Source of the DNA: Zychaea mexicana
Lineage: Eukaryota; Mucoromycota; Mucoromycetes; Mucorales; Lichtheimiaceae
Length of the DNA stretch: 64,000 nucleotides
Direction: 5' to 3'
Assembly (NCBI RefSeq): GCF_025766255.1
Contig: NW_026516665.1
Span: forward strand, 496,001-560,000
In this document: one piece after another, positions 1 to 13,351 of the stretch
How positions within the stretch are numbered: the first letter of the stretch is position 1
Layout of the letters: the number at the start of each line of letters is the position of its first letter
The notes under the pieces: generated by a model
The model's database searches: none
Seen by the model: the letters and a program-made list of their open reading frames with translations, nothing else
What the model was told of the DNA's origin: nothing
Position numbers and translations under genes: made by a program

Positions 1-2322
1 GTTGTTACTTTTTACGTTTTGTTGAATTAGTTGATCACATACAAAGGTATTTGTTTGACATTGCGTCCCATGACAGTGAACTCTCAAATAAACATAGCTA
101 ATTTTTGCATATATTGCTAAGTCTGGAAAGTAGACACTGGATCAATATCTATTTTGGAAAGCTTTTCCGAGTAAATCGAGCGATGAAGCTGAGAGCTTGT
201 GTTGGAGGGTGCCATGGGTTTTTTTATGGGGGAAGGGAGGAGATGGTGTTGGGAGCAAAATTAAATTATCAAGTGAATTAGAGATGAATGCTGCTCTTGC
301 CATATGAAAAAAAGAACATATGGAGTGTCTTGATGCTGATATTAAAACGATGATGAGCAGCAGCACAGAGGTATCATGTGTTTGTCCTCTAATTGCCCCA
401 AAGACGCACATACACTCACATCATGCACAGCAACATGAAATTGATTTTTAGGAGAACCTGGTCTATAGAGAATGTGGATGTATGTACGTTCTCTCTCTCT
501 TTCTCTCTCATTTTCTTTTGGTGCATGATAAAAGTGACTGAGAAGCACGGTGGTCTGCACAGCACAAAGACAAGCCGCACTCCTATTCCTTTTGGGAGAG
601 GGGAGGCTGTGTATGTTGTGTGGAGAGGAGGGCCTACTTTGAACTTCTCAAGGCCGCATAATCAATCATTATGTATGTACGTGTGTGTTATTAGTATGTG
701 GGAATATTAGGATGTTAGAACGATGTGCGGTGTGCTTACAATGCTGTGTAGCGTCGCCAATGCAAAGGAAGAATGGCTTTACAAAGAATCAGCCCACCTG
801 CAAAACGAAACATAAGTGGATTTAAACAAGTCAGACAACAGCAGGTTCTGTTGTTGATGTAATGGAACCAGTAATGGGGGAAGGCTTTGATGTCAGGCAG
901 GAAGGATCCCAGGGATTAGGTTTGAACGAGAAGCACAGCAGCAAACCAAAGAAAAGTCAGTGCCATCATCCATGAGCTTCAGAATTATCATATGCTGTTA
1001 TGCTGCATGATTCCAGCATCCCCCCCTATGTAGATCACTTTTTATGTGGAAGCGTAGCATCACATTTTTTCATATGGATCGCAAGTATTCTGAACATAGA
1101 AGTTCGATGATGATCGATGTGTAGGTGTGTACCAAATAAAAGATCGGCAATAGGGAAACGAATGCTGATCCGTTTACCATAAATGTTTACCTGTCCGTGC
1201 GCGATTACATGCATGCAGTCATAGTGATATGTAGAGTAGACTATAATATCCTTTCATGTAAGTATTAAACAGCAGCAGCAGCAGCAGCAGTAGAGTGACT
1301 TGAGGTACAGTAATAATATTATATCTGCGTATGCAGCTGTATACAGTAGCATTAAAAGTAAAGGTACTCTTTGTGTCATCATTGTTCTAGTATAGCTACG
1401 CTTAGTAAATTACACAATTATAGCTCGTTTTAGAAATATTTACATTTAAGGTACAACAACAACAATCACAATATCATAGGATCACTTGATCCAAAATCGA
1501 TCACAGCCCAATGAGACAAAAGTAAGGATATTAATCTTAGTAAAAACTGTTTTTGCATTACTATTGGTGTTATTATAATTATTTCAAATGACTATAACAA
1601 GTACATCAAGAATGCCAAGGTTCAATACTAGGAGAAAAGGGGGTATATAGTAAAATCAAGCAAAAGAAATGAGGAGAAGAGCATAGAAGATTGTGTGCGG
1701 TGCTTTTCTATTACGTGTTGTCCTTTTAATGACACACTCAAAGTGTAGGATAAAAGGAGGGATGTATAATATGTAAAAAAAAGCCAATTATGATGAGAAT
1801 GAAAATGATGCGGGTATGATGCTGATGATGATGATGACACGATGTAAGTAAGAAAGAAAAAACGAATTAGGTGCATGGAAAGAAAAGAGAAGGAAAGAGA
1901 AAAAAACCGTAAGTGCCCCAGAAAAGTGGTGAAGAATGCACAGGAGTGTGCGAGAGAAGTTATGAATTATCTACAAGCTCGGATATGAAATGATGACAAG
2001 AGAGTGTGTGGGAAGAAAGAACTAGTGCGGTGCTGGGATATTAGCAAAAGAAATGTTGTAATGCAGAAAAAGAAGCTGAATGCAATGATGGGGAAGAAGA
2101 AGTGCGATTATATGTAAATGTGCTATGTAGAGGATTTGTGTAGAAAGAGTAGAGAAAGTAATATCTTGTGGCTTTTGAAAGTTGTAGTGCATGTTAGATG
2201 TTACGAGCATCGTCGGTATAAAGTTTGCTGTAATAGTCGTAATAGATGTTTGCTGTAATAGTCGTAGTAGATGTTTGCTGTAGTAATAATTTGTAGCTGA
2301 AGAAAGAATGAGATATGGAGGA
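1..2322. other. Gene-free left flank with simple repeats
   Basis: No open frame here shows family similarity or plausible splicing. Its right part probably holds the 3' UTR of the minus-strand Myb-like gene. It contains a (CAG)7 run at about 1270-1290 and short A/G-rich tracts. An upstream gene could end just left of the window, but nothing supports one inside it. Confidence 0.5.
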
Positions 2323-3098
2323 TTAGGGAGCTTGAGAGGGATAGCGAGCGGTAGGTACAATGAGCGGAGGTAAGCGAAGCGAGGGTTGGCACTGATCGGA
2401 CGAAGACTGTGCGATTGCATGATCCTCGGTGTTGAGCAAGATTTGACGTGGCGATGGAAGATGGAAACCAGTTGGATCTGCAACGGAAGAGGAGCAGGTT
2501 GTCACGGGGGAAGACGAGGAGGAGCCGGGCGGGGTTGATGGGAACCATGGTGGTGAGGCAGAAGCTGAGGAAACGGATGATGTTGTTGCCGGCGATGGTG
2601 GTGCCATTGTCTGCTTGTTGCTGTTGTTGATGCAGCTTTCTGTAGCAGCAGCAGCAGCAGCGGTGGTAGGTCCTCGCTTGCGGGACTTGCGAATTCCCTG
2701 CAACGTTCTGTAGCGGTTGAAACACGTAGCGCGTTTGCGGTGCGGGAGCTGGCGGGAGATCTGGCCCCATGTCAAGCCTTTGGCGACACCGTCGCAGATG
2801 ATCGCATCTTCAATATCGGAGAAGCGACTGCGTGGTTTGCCGTGTACTTGCAAGAGTTGTGGATCGTAGCTGAACTCGTTTGTGGTCGATGATGTTGTAG
2901 TGATGGTTGATTTGGGAGAGAGTGGTGGCGAAGTGAGTCGGGTTTCTGCTGCATCGAAGCAAGACGTGGGACGGCTGATGGTTTGCGGGTGGTTCAAGAT
3001 GTCAGAAACTATAAAGTGGAGATAACATTTAGTCAGCGTCATACAATAGCAACAATCCAAGCGACATTGCTGCTAGCTCATTAACACGTACTGTTCAT
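2323..3098 (-). CDS. Myb/SANT-like DNA-binding protein
   Basis: Two coding exons on the minus strand: 3098-3092 and 3008-2323, giving 230 aa. The first exon is only 7 nt (ATGAACA) and is followed by GTACGT. The acceptor TATAG at 3009 joins it to give the N-terminus MNISDILNHPQ. Residues about 60-115 form one Myb/SANT-type helix-turn-helix repeat: acidic SDIEDAII, then LTWGQISRQLPHR, then CFNRYRTL, followed by a basic KSRKRG tail. The rest is Ser/Thr/Pro-rich and looks disordered, with an alanine run after the domain. Proteins of this layout are usually nuclear transcription regulators, but the target genes are unknown. A start inside exon 2 is possible, but the spliced start gives a cleaner N-terminus with an ATG. 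Confidence 0.75.
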
Positions 3099-3248
3099 GG
3101 TTATGGATAGGTGTCAAAGAAGTATGTAGTAAAGAGAAGAAGGTGGTGGTCTTGTTGTCTGTATAGAAGAAGAAGAAGTAGTAGTAGTAGTAGATTAAGA
3201 GAGAAAAGATGTGATGTTTTTTAGCATCGTTGACATTTCACAGGGTTC

Positions 3249-3260
3249 TTTTATATACTT
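3249..3260 (-). promoter_or_regulatory. TATA box of the Myb-like gene
   Basis: On the minus strand this reads AAGTATATAAAA, about 150 nt upstream of the proposed ATG at 3098. Spacing to the start codon resembles that of other genes in the window. Confidence 0.5.
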
Positions 3261-6200
3261 TTCCTTTCTCTTTCTGTGTTGTTGGATGGCTTCAAGGGAC
3301 TGCTGGTGGGTGTGCCTCATATGGGTAGCATCATAATAAAATCTATTTACATACATGGACAAGGCACAAAAGTATAAATATGCATTGTGCGGCCCTTTCT
3401 ATAGGCACAAATGTGCTACGGAAACCCGGGGATGAAGATAATGCTGACATCGGATCACTACAAATTTGTACATAGAAAAAAAAAAGACATCAAAAACCCT
3501 GCTGCAATGATCTACCATTACCCCTACGGGTGTGTGTGCGTGTGTGTGTAAGCGTGTGTGTGGGCTCACATACATTCGCTCTCTAACTCACTCACGACCT
3601 AGTACACACTGTTAATATGCGTACCCGCTCATAGATTCTTATGCGGCTGGAAAGGGGGGGGGAGGTAAGTGTGGTTGGGGGAGGCACCAAAGTGTACGTG
3701 TGTATTTGATGATGACCCCAAAGAGAGCAACATGAGGCATTCGCATTAAAAAGAGAGAGGGTGCACTTTTTTGGGGGGAGTCCAGCAACCTCTTCATACT
3801 ATTTTATGGGGGGTGGGGAGGATGAAGCGAAGAAGGAAAACCTTTTATTTCATCAAAACATCGCAATCATAAAAGGGAAAAAGAAAATAGAGAGGGGGAA
3901 TTAGCGAGAATAGGGATCAAAGAATGGATCAATTTTTACAGTGTCCGATGGCAAGCTCAACCCAAATTTGGGCCTCTATTTTTGTGCAAATTGGCTACAG
4001 ACAACCGACAACAAAAACAACAACAATAACAACAAAAACAAACAACAACCTTTATTTAAGAAATGTTATTTGTTTTTCTTCCATGATGGCTGCTGCTGCT
4101 GCTACTACTACTACTACTTTGGAACTACATATCCGGCAGCATGCGTTTATTTTTAGCTTCACCAATGTTATTGTTTTGTTTTCTTTGTCTTTCTGTTTGT
4201 TGCCGTGACAACCTGTCAGGGCATGATGGCATGGTAACGCTCCTGCGAGCCTGCCACATACATGATACACAGACAGAGGCAAGCCGAACGAGGAATGAGT
4301 CCTGTGGTTAGATGGGGTCTGATCTGCTGACAGCCTCTTTCCCTGTATGCGCCAAAGTATGTATGTGTGTGTGGTGTGTGTGTGGAAGTGTATTGGAGAA
4401 AAGGAAGCATAAAAGGAGGATAAGAGCGTATGATAGGAAATATGGAAGGAGGAATTGAGGTTCAGCAATAGTAATTACTTAATACCACATGGAGAAGGGA
4501 TTCTTCTCAAGAATTATGTGGATGTGTGTGTCCGGAAGAATGATACCATAAATTTAGGGAGATCCTACAAGTGATCTTGATTTAATCTAACGCGCCGAGA
4601 TTGGCATTATTAAGCACCAGCGTCTTGTCTGTTTTGCCGTCTCATACTCTGCAAAGTTTCTATGATACGCTATCTATCAATTTCAGTAATATTATGCAAA
4701 GAGCGTGACTATGTGCGATATACATAGTGACTTTCTCTAGCTTTTTTTCATGCGCGTTATGGCTGGTATACGATTAGCGTGATCATCTGCAAGTAGAACG
4801 TGATCTTAAGAAAAAGTTCAAACGTGCCCACATATCTAAAAATTGACGCGTTTCTTACTGCTTCGCAATAAGCCCCGATCTAGGTAGTACTTGAGACCAT
4901 ACTCAACCGGTATGTGCAATAGCAACAATTCATGGTACTACTGCCAATCATGCAATTAACACTACTATACTGCGTATACCCACGGAAAGCTAGAAAAGGG
5001 TCAGGGCTATCTGTTTCTCTGGGGTTCCGTCCTTTTCGGTGGACATCTGTGTTTTTACACACTGTCGTAAATATGTCAACGGGACATTGACCCTGTATTG
5101 TGTGCTTCCCGCTATATAGCACACTTTTCTAAAAAAGACCGTTCAAGTGCTTTCACACATAGCGCTCTGTCTTCCCTCTCTCTCTCTCTCGCTCTGAAAG
5201 AAAACAAGTGAACTTTCCCTTGTCTCCCCAAATCCTTTTTTCTTTGATTCTCCTTGCTCCTATTCTGGAAGGATTGACCCCAAGAACGTATGTGCTCAAA
5301 AACTTTGCTCTACATGTGAGAGAGAGAATATGTTTTGTAACCCTTCCGCACCACCCAAAGACAAAACGCACCCACATCAGGCGACAGGGGTCCGAGAAAG
5401 CGAGGAAATAATATGAATTTCCCCATCGGCTCATTTAAGAGTATATACGGTCGTTCTCTCCGTTAGGAGTAACCGATTTCACATTTACAGGCCTTTGAGG
5501 AGTATATTTCCTCTTTGTATATGATCGGGAAAGAGGAAAGATGGGAAAAGACTGTGCGCGCGCGCGCAAAAAATATAATTGTCTCGCGTGCATTATATTA
5601 CGAGTTATTCTTACGAAAAAAAGGAGCATACTTTACCACGTCGCTTCGTGCTGTGTGTATCGTCACACAACCATCATCATGATGGCTGCTCTTCCAACAC
5701 ACACATTTACTCCAACAAGAGCTTTCCTTTTCGCGACTTATCGCGCGCACATACGCAATAGGCGTAGTACCTTTGTTCGTACCCCGTCCCCTTTATCCTA
5801 TATGTAACTATAGGACACAATCATACATCCTTACATTTTTCTCCTATAGATGCCTCATAATATTACGACAATGCTTTGTTGAGTGTGCATTTGTATTAGC
5901 ACCTAGCTAAACCGACTTAGTATCGACATCAAGTGCTGATGTATTTTGCCCTGTCTCTAATATCTTGGCCTAAAAGCATCGCATGCGAATGTAATCATCC
6001 TTTGGTCTATAGATCCTGGACTCGTGGTTCTGCGATGACCACGCTTTAGTAATAGACCGTAACGTTCCCTTTCTTTTTCCCTTTCTCGCAATAGATGGCT
6101 TTGACCCGCCATACACTCAATATATTTCCAAGTGGTACACACTTCTGATATATGAAAGAAACATGGCTGAAATTTATATTACTAAGCGTGCTTGCGCGTA

Positions 6201-7141
6201 GCAATACGTACTCCAACTTCATTCTTGCCGCTACACTACTGCAGGTCCTCATTATCCTTTAGCTCGATACATGAAAAAACCGGTTTTTTTTCCCACATTA
6301 TTATACCTGCAGCTACCATCTCATTTTCGTCATGCTCATGGTCCCATATACTTTTTTAACTATCTTCCCCATGACACACACACTTCTTTTCTTTCAGCAA
6401 AACGGAACAAGTAAAATTAAAAAAAGGCATGTCTTTCCTTACTACTATAAGCACTTGACCATTGCTCCATTGTGTGCACCCTTTAAGGGCATAAAACAGT
6501 TATCACTGACCTCAACAACAATAGGGATCGTTTTCTCACTTGTCACTGTTACAGATCAAGGATGTCATTCTTTTAAAGTTCATGATAACTCCAACAGTGA
6601 CGATTCTTTTTGGTTTTTTTTCTCGCTTTTTTCCCTCTTTCGCCCCTGCAGAAGGGTCAAGGATCGATCGAATATGGAAGGGAAAAGGACTAGCTAGTAG
6701 CTAACCCACTCAAGGTTTGCTAGGAATAAAAGGGCTCGAGTAAAACGTCTAGGGCTTCTCCTAAAGTTATCCTAGGGCAGTGCACACAAACGGACGATCC
6801 TCCCTCCCTTGGTTTCTTGCACACTAGCCCGTGCTCTCTTTCTTGTCTCTCTTTCCTTTCATGTACATCCATCTTCTCACTAACTAGACTTACACTCACA
6901 AAACATATATCCAAGACCCTTTTTCTGACCCTGTTAGGTTCAAACCATATTACACCGCATATTCAAACGCGTGTTGGCGGAAAAAAAAAGTTACAGTGTG
7001 TATAAAGAGAGAGAGAGAGAGAGAGAGAGTGTGTGTGTGTGTGTGTAGTATGTAATGCATGCAATCGTTAATATATGGGGAAATGGTAGTACAAATTATA
7101 TAGAATGGCGTGTGTAGAAAAAAAACTCTCCTAAAGTAATA
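3261..7141. other. Long gene-free stretch with low-complexity DNA
   Basis: Nearly 4 kb in which I see no credible gene. It holds GT-rich runs (about 3533-3560), G-rich runs (3650-3680), CAA/AAC repeats (4010-4050), a CTG/CTA run (4088-4118), a CG alternation (5558-5568) and a (GA)n-(GT)n tract (about 7006-7046). Short open frames on both strands lack splice consistency and any recognisable domain. The right end is the 3' flank of the Acl4-like gene. Confidence 0.5.
7006..7046. repeat. (GA)n-(GT)n microsatellite
   Basis: About 24 nt of GA repeats run directly into about 18 nt of GT repeats, roughly 100 nt beyond the stop codon of the Acl4-like gene. Confidence 0.9.
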
Positions 7142-9057
7142 TTACATTTCCATGGCATCATCCTTATCGTCATCGTCAAAATCGAGCTCAACATCACCTC
7201 CAACATCTCCCTCATCTTCGGGTGCTGATGGTGGTACAACTGTGTTGATCGTTGCAATCAATTCATGGGCGTGTTCAAGCATAGCTTCATCGTCCGATCC
7301 AACAATTTGATACAGCTATTTAAAGGTAGAAAGAGATAATCAGTATCAATCTTGAAGCTTGATCTGTTTGCTTCTTTCCGTATCTCGAAAGAAATACTAG
7401 CCACACGCCTCTTTCCACCACTCTTTACCCTACACCCTGAATCAGAACTCCATTATCCTTTTTAGAATCTTTGGCCGATTATGGGGACTATATCCTGAGC
7501 GCTCAGACATATGGACGAAGCACCACAGACATTGACTCTCCTTCGACACACAAACACGCTACTTCTCATCCAACCCCCTCCTCTTCATCATAGCACTAGT
7601 ACACTCTCTAACTCTCCATTTCTCTGTCTCCCCTCCTTTTCCCACTCTTTTCCCCTCCCATTCATCTTACCACCCACACCCACACAGAGACTCACACCTT
7701 CCCCAGCTATATCCACATAGGATAAGAATGATAGTAATAGATAATAGGAGCTCCTAGTGTCTTCCTTCCTTTCTTTCGTACCTTGACTGCAGTCTCCAGA
7801 CAATCGCGTGCATCTTCCCAATGACCCTGGCGTTCATCAGCTGGCTGGTTCTCATCCTCTCCCAGACAGTAATACGCCCAACCGTACAGATACCATAGAT
7901 CGACAACCTGATCGTTCTCCTTTTGCAAGCCTTCCAATACAGTGAATGCATATTCAAACATGCTAAGCTCCAGGAGCAGCCTGATCAAAGCGAGCCGCGA
8001 GTCATAGATGGGTATTGCTGGATCACCAAGCTCCTTGTTAATCCACAACTCCATGCTCTTCTGTAACGCTGCCCGCGCATCTTCATTTCTAGTTTGGCTT
8101 AGCCGCACGGACGCCAACAGTTGGTAAACTTCACAGTTTTCAGGGTCAGCCTGCTGTGCTTGTGAAAGATACTCTTCGCATTTCTGTTCTGCTTCTATTT
8201 CAAAACTTTCAAGATGAAAAAAAAATCCGGTTTTAATCAAATCAGAATCATTATCAAACTACTTTCCCCATTTCATAATCTTATATCTAAAGAACCTCGT
8301 GCATAATGATGCTTATACCATCCCCACACACATTGCATTCATGCAGATTACACACACACACACACGCACACACACGCACACGCACACGCACACGCACACG
8401 CACACGCCAAAAAATCAAGAATTTTTGCCTTTTTTACCAGCAGTCCGTTAAGTAAATTTCTGTCATGGAACATAACGCGCTTGCTATTTTGCTGGAGAGA
8501 TCTCGTGCTTCGTCCGAGCCATCTGGCTGCTGGCTGCGTTCGTTTACCATGATGCTCACGCCCTTCTCGAATGCTTGTATAGCCTCCTTCTCCACAGAAA
8601 GTTGACCCAGGTACATGTATTTGCTATATCCTGCTTCTGGATTTTGCTGAATGGCGTTTAAGATATGCTATGACAAAAGAATGACTCTTTGTTTTTAATA
8701 TATAGTCGCCACAATAGCCAAGAATACTTTCTTGATCTCTCTCTTATAACTCCCCTATTCACTCCTTATCCACTCTTCCTTTTCCTTATATACTTTCTCA
8801 GTCTCTCGCTCTCTCTCTTTAACGCCAGTAGCGAAAACATAGTGAGAAACAGTCTTCATTTTCTATACCTGTCTTGCTTCAGCAAACAATTCTAATTCCA
8901 TTTCAACTTGGCCTGTCACTTCGAGAATATCCGGGTTTTGTGGTTCGAGCTCTAATGCTTTTTTACAAAAAGCATACGCCATGGGATATTCCATGGAATC
9001 AATGTTTTGTTGAATCCGGGGTATCAGATCAGATACAGTATAATTCGATGATGCCAT
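7142..9057 (-). CDS. acl4: TPR protein, assembly chaperone of ribosomal protein uL4 (Acl4-like)
   Basis: Four coding exons on the minus strand: 9057-8869, 8667-8438, 8205-7782 and 7315-7142, giving 338 aa. All junctions are GT-AG and in phase. The protein is built of tetratricopeptide repeats: ALELEPQNPDILEVTGQ near residue 40, AEQKCEEYLSQAQQADPENCEVYQLLA near 150, then further helices with WYLYGWAYYCLGE. The C-terminus is strongly acidic (DFDDDDKDDAMEM). TPR repeats plus an acidic tail match the yeast Acl4 family, which binds newly made Rpl4 and escorts it to the nucleus for 60S assembly. The last intron is long (466 nt) and rich in CT on the plus strand. The assignment rests on architecture and remembered family resemblance; another TPR chaperone is possible. 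Confidence 0.8.
8341..8407. repeat. (CA)n/(CACACG)n microsatellite inside an intron
   Basis: Alternating CA with periodic CG substitutions, entirely within intron 2 (8437-8206) of the Acl4-like gene. Confidence 0.9.
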
Positions 9058-9830
9058 GATTGTTTGTTTGTGTCGTCTATGGTCGTTGTTTGGTATAATA
9101 TATACACGATTCCGAGAAAAAAATTATGTGAATAAAGCAACTTTTTTTTACTGAATGCCGATCTATCCCAGCTCTCGGGGTGACAATAATAAGCCATCGT
9201 GACGACGTGCTCTAAAAGCTGCATAACCAAATCAAGTAAATCATTCCCCGGTAACATAAAGCGCAAAATCACTACTATAGCTGTTGCCTATGGTAACGGT
9301 TGTTATAACAGCCGATTCTCACTCCACCACCGTATTGACTGAGCTTCTGTTGCACATAGAAAGGCGCTTCTTTTTCATACTAGACTTATATTATCACCAG
9401 TGAACCGCACTCTTCTTGGTCGCAGATGGAATCATGACAAGAAGATCAGCTCATATTTTCTTTAGCGCTAGAGAAAGAGGGGAAAAGAGTACAAGTAAAG
9501 CTTTCGAGCTCATATCAGAAATAGCGTAATATGGATGCACCGTGGGCAAGTGCTTTGTCAAATTCACGTAATTACGAACTTCAGTGGTAGGGTGGGTAAA
9601 AGAGCAACCATCCGCATGTATAACCTTATTTCCCCATACTCAACAGAATTTCCACGTTACATCAGCATATGTACGCCTATGCAGCTACTCTGGAAACCGA
9701 TACTTTTCTTTCATCTTTTATTTCCTGTTCTTGAGTCCAGCTTCTTCTTTTTTCTTCATTCAATTACTTTTTTTTAGCATAATTTATTGACGACGGGGTC
9801 TTCTTTCAATTACGCATATCTCTGTTCTGA
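9058..9830. promoter_or_regulatory. Shared divergent promoter region, acl4 and acyl-CoA oxidase
   Basis: About 770 nt separate the head-to-head start codons of the Acl4-like gene (minus) and acyl-CoA oxidase (plus). A TATA-like TATATATTATA lies on the minus strand near 9095-9105, about 40-50 nt upstream of the acl4 ATG. A 38-codon minus-strand open frame at about 9145-9257 has no recognised domain and may be chance. Confidence 0.4.
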
Positions 9831-12565
9831 ATGGCTGGATTTAAAAATAACGTTCCTGTTCGATTCCCGGACCTCCCTCCAAAATCACCATCGGGCGCTG
9901 ATCTTATCCAAGTAGAACGCGCTAAGGCCACGTTTGATGTAAAGGCCTTGTCGAAATTTCTCAATGGCGAGGAGTGGCTTTCAAAGCTCGAGAAAATCGT
10001 TCCAATACTCGAATCCGAACCTGTTTTTGACAAGACACAACGATATTTCCAAGGCAGAGACGCGAAGATCAGAAATGCTTGGGAAAAAGACAAGCGGCAT
10101 CTGGAACTTGCAAGGTATAGATATACATAAATCCCCTGAGTTATTAACAGCCTCATACATGTATACTGACACAAATGCATTTAGAGAGCACAATTGGGAT
10201 AAAACCGATGAGAGCATTGCTCACATGCTGTATGATCAGCCGTCTCCGGTAAGGTTCTTCTTTGATTATGGTCTAGCAATGGTCTCGTTTTGTTGCCCGG
10301 TGGGACTGAAATTTTTAACGCGACTATCGCCTTTTTTTTAACTTTTTCAGTACCGTCTCCATTACATCATGTTTATCCCCACTCTGGAGGGACAGTGCAA
10401 CGAAGAGCAACGCAAGCTGTTCTTGGAACCTTCCAAGAGAGACGAAATCATCGGTTGCTATGCTCAAACAGAGGTAAAGAGCGTGATATCTGTACCTTCA
10501 CTACTACCCTGCTTCTCATATGTCATTGAGAGTGGTTGATTTATACCTATTCTCTTTCATATAGCTGGGACATGGATCTAACGTGCAGGGCCTCGAGACT
10601 ACGGCAACCTACATTCCCGAAACAAACGAATTTGAGCTTCATTCGCCGCACCTTAGTTCGGCAAAGTGGTGGATCGGTGCGCTTGGAAAAACTGCCAACT
10701 ATGCAGTTATCATGGCCCGTCTAATTATCCATGGCAAGGATTATGGCTCACATACATTCTGTGCTCAAATCCGTAGCCTTGAAGACCATCGACCATTGCC
10801 AGGGTTGACGATCGGTGACATTGGACCCAAATTTGGTTATAACGGAGTAGGCAAGTGTTGTGGCTAAAAAAAAGGTATTCTCGTACTGCTTGAGAAAAAA
10901 TACGCTTATATGTTATACAATTTTTTCCCATACTGGTCAATGAAATAGACAATGGATTTATGATGTTTGACCACTTCCGCATACCTCATATTTCCATGCT
11001 GGCAAAGTATGCTCAAGTGAAGCCCGGGTCTGGAGAATATGTAAAGCCAATAAACAGCAAGTTGAGCTACGGTGGTATGGTCCATGTCCGCGCAAACATT
11101 GTCAATGGTAAGATATCGCTCTTTCTTTTGCAGCACATGAGAGCGATATTTTCTAACTCGGTACTGGACGTTGTCAATAATAAATAGAAACTGGCCGGGC
11201 ATTGGCGCGTGCTTCCACAGTCGCAGTTCGATATGCAGCCGTACGCCGTCAGTTCGTTGATGCTGCAAGCCCCCGCAAGTGGGGTAATGAAACGATCGAG
11301 ACATCTGTCATAGACTACACCATGGTGCAGTATCGTTTATTGCCAATCATTGCACAAGCATACGCTCTGCTCTTCACCGGACAAGAAATGATGAGACTCT
11401 ACCACTTAAATATGGAGGCTATGAAGCAAGGCAACTTTGATATTTTGGCCGATCTTCATGCCAGTTCGTCCGGTCTCAAGAGGTAACACTTTAGGTTTGG
11501 CTCTCCTCCCTAATAGACACTTCCCTATGAGCATTTCCATATATTGTTTGATACTTACAACTCCTTCTATGTTATCCAGTCTGACTTCGTTTATGGCCGT
11601 GGATGGTATTGAGGAATGTCGTCGCTCGTGTGGCGGCCATGGTTATAGCATGTTTTCTGGCTTGGGTCACTTTTATCAAGATTATTTGCCAAACATGACA
11701 GTAAGGTTTTTTCTTGCCCTATTTAAATCAGGGCTCGTTTGGAAAAGCATATCCCGTTTTTACTGACAGAGTTCTACGATAATCGTGATGCTAGGTCGAA
11801 GGAGACAACAATATGATTTACCAGCAAACTTCCCGCTACCTGCTAAAGACCTACCGTAACGTGATTGCTGGAACTGCCAAGCCATCGGAGCATAATCTCA
11901 CGTTTATTTATTTGTCGCAATACTTGCAAAACCCCAAGGCCAAGTGCCCAGCCAATTCCGCCAACGACTTTCTGAACCCTGAAGTAATCCTTACTGCCTT
12001 TGGCTTCCGTGCCGCCTATGGTATCGCCAAGGTTGCTGAACAAATTGACCATCAAGGACGGTCGTGGAACGATGCCCTCGTCGATCTCCATCGTATTTCC
12101 CGCGCTCATTGTCAATACAACATTGTGCGCAACTTCTTCATCACCCTGCAGCGTGCCAACGAGGGCAACAACCAGCAAAACATCAGCATGGCTGAGCGTA
12201 AAGTGTTGCAGTCACTCGCCTATTTGTTTGCACTCCATACGATGGAAAAGGACCTCTCCGACTTTGTCATGTCGAGCTACTTCTCGCCCGAGCAGATGGA
12301 CATGATCAAGCAACAGGTGCAAAGTTTGCTAAAGGTGGTTCGCCCCGATGCTGTGGCACTTGTCGATGCTTTTGCACTCCCCGATTACATGCTTCATTCC
12401 GCATTGGGTCGATATGACGGCAACGTGTATCCAGCACTCACAAAGATGGCAGAGCAAGAGCCATTGAACCAAACCATCGTTGTCGACGCTTATGAAACGT
12501 GCATCAAGCCCATGCGAGAAAATGCTTTGAAGAACAAAAAGGATATTACCGCCGCTAAATTGTAA
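9831..12565 (+). CDS. Peroxisomal acyl-CoA oxidase
   Basis: Eight coding exons: 9831-10114, 10185-10248, 10351-10473, 10565-10850, 10949-11107, 11188-11482, 11580-11700 and 11795-12565, giving 700 aa, the usual acyl-CoA oxidase size. The enzyme is an FAD-dependent oxidase that makes the first double bond of peroxisomal beta-oxidation and releases hydrogen peroxide. Supporting motifs are GLETTATYIPETNEFELHSP, KWWIGALGK, PGLTIGDIGPKFGYNGVDNG and FDHFRIP in the acyl-CoA dehydrogenase core, GGHGYS, and VEGDNNMIYQQTSRYL, which carries the conserved catalytic Glu. The C-terminus AKL is a PTS1 peroxisomal import signal. Intron 4 must use a GC donor (GCAAGT at 10851) to restore NGVDNG. The gene converges on urate oxidase. 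Confidence 0.95.
10851..10948 (+). other. GC-AG intron in acyl-CoA oxidase
   Basis: The donor is GCAAGT after exonic GTAG, and the acceptor is AAATAG at 10948. Using GC restores the family motif NGVDNGF. The nearest GT donors break phase or delete conserved residues. Confidence 0.8.
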
Positions 12566-13351
12566 ACTTAAGTCTGTATACACAAGAGCGAAAAGTCTAC
12601 CTATCATGGCACCATTATAAATAATCAGTGATATTATGATAGTTTAAATAAAGCACATGTATGTATGGATGTATCATTACTCTTTTTTTAGTTTACACAA
12701 GCAATAACTCAATGAGAACATATAGTTTTTGCTCATGAAAATGAAAAAGTTTGAACGCTTCATCCAAAATATGAATTCCATCGACTGAGCAACAACCTTA
12801 TGATAAGCTAGTAACTAACTATGTCCTCTTCTCACATAGCAATGGTGCACATCATATTATCAATTTAAATTGACAAACTGCAATGCTATTTACACGCTAC
12901 CAGACCGAGGAATGCTGGTTAATCATAAATCGAACTTTACAAGAGATGGATTAAGTTGTAAGGATCTAAATTTATCAAGTAAATGCAAATATACCATAAG
13001 GAGGTCTAAAGCCAGCATTAGGGGTTGTCCTCAGATAAGATAAATATTTTCTAGCGTAATCAGCTCCTTTTGCTCACTGATAAAGTATAATGTGTCACAC
13101 AAATCGATAATACATCAGGCTGATGATAATGCGAACCCCATTCTCAGAAACACAGTCCCAAAATTGCTGTCAGTTGGATAGTTTTTAGAAAAAAAGACTA
13201 TTCGTATTCAGTGTCGTTATATACAGACGTGTGTGTTTTGGGTAACTAGCTACTATACAGTGCTCGAATAGAATAAGAAACGTAGGGGAGGAAGAGACAG
13301 TATAGGCTCACACACGGAAGCACAGTCGAGATGGCGGAAGGACCTGCTTCT
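12566..13351. other. Convergent intergenic region
   Basis: This holds the 3' ends of acyl-CoA oxidase and urate oxidase. An AATAAA-type poly(A) signal sits near 12645-12651 for the oxidase. No coding signal was seen in the remaining AT-rich DNA. Confidence 0.5.
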
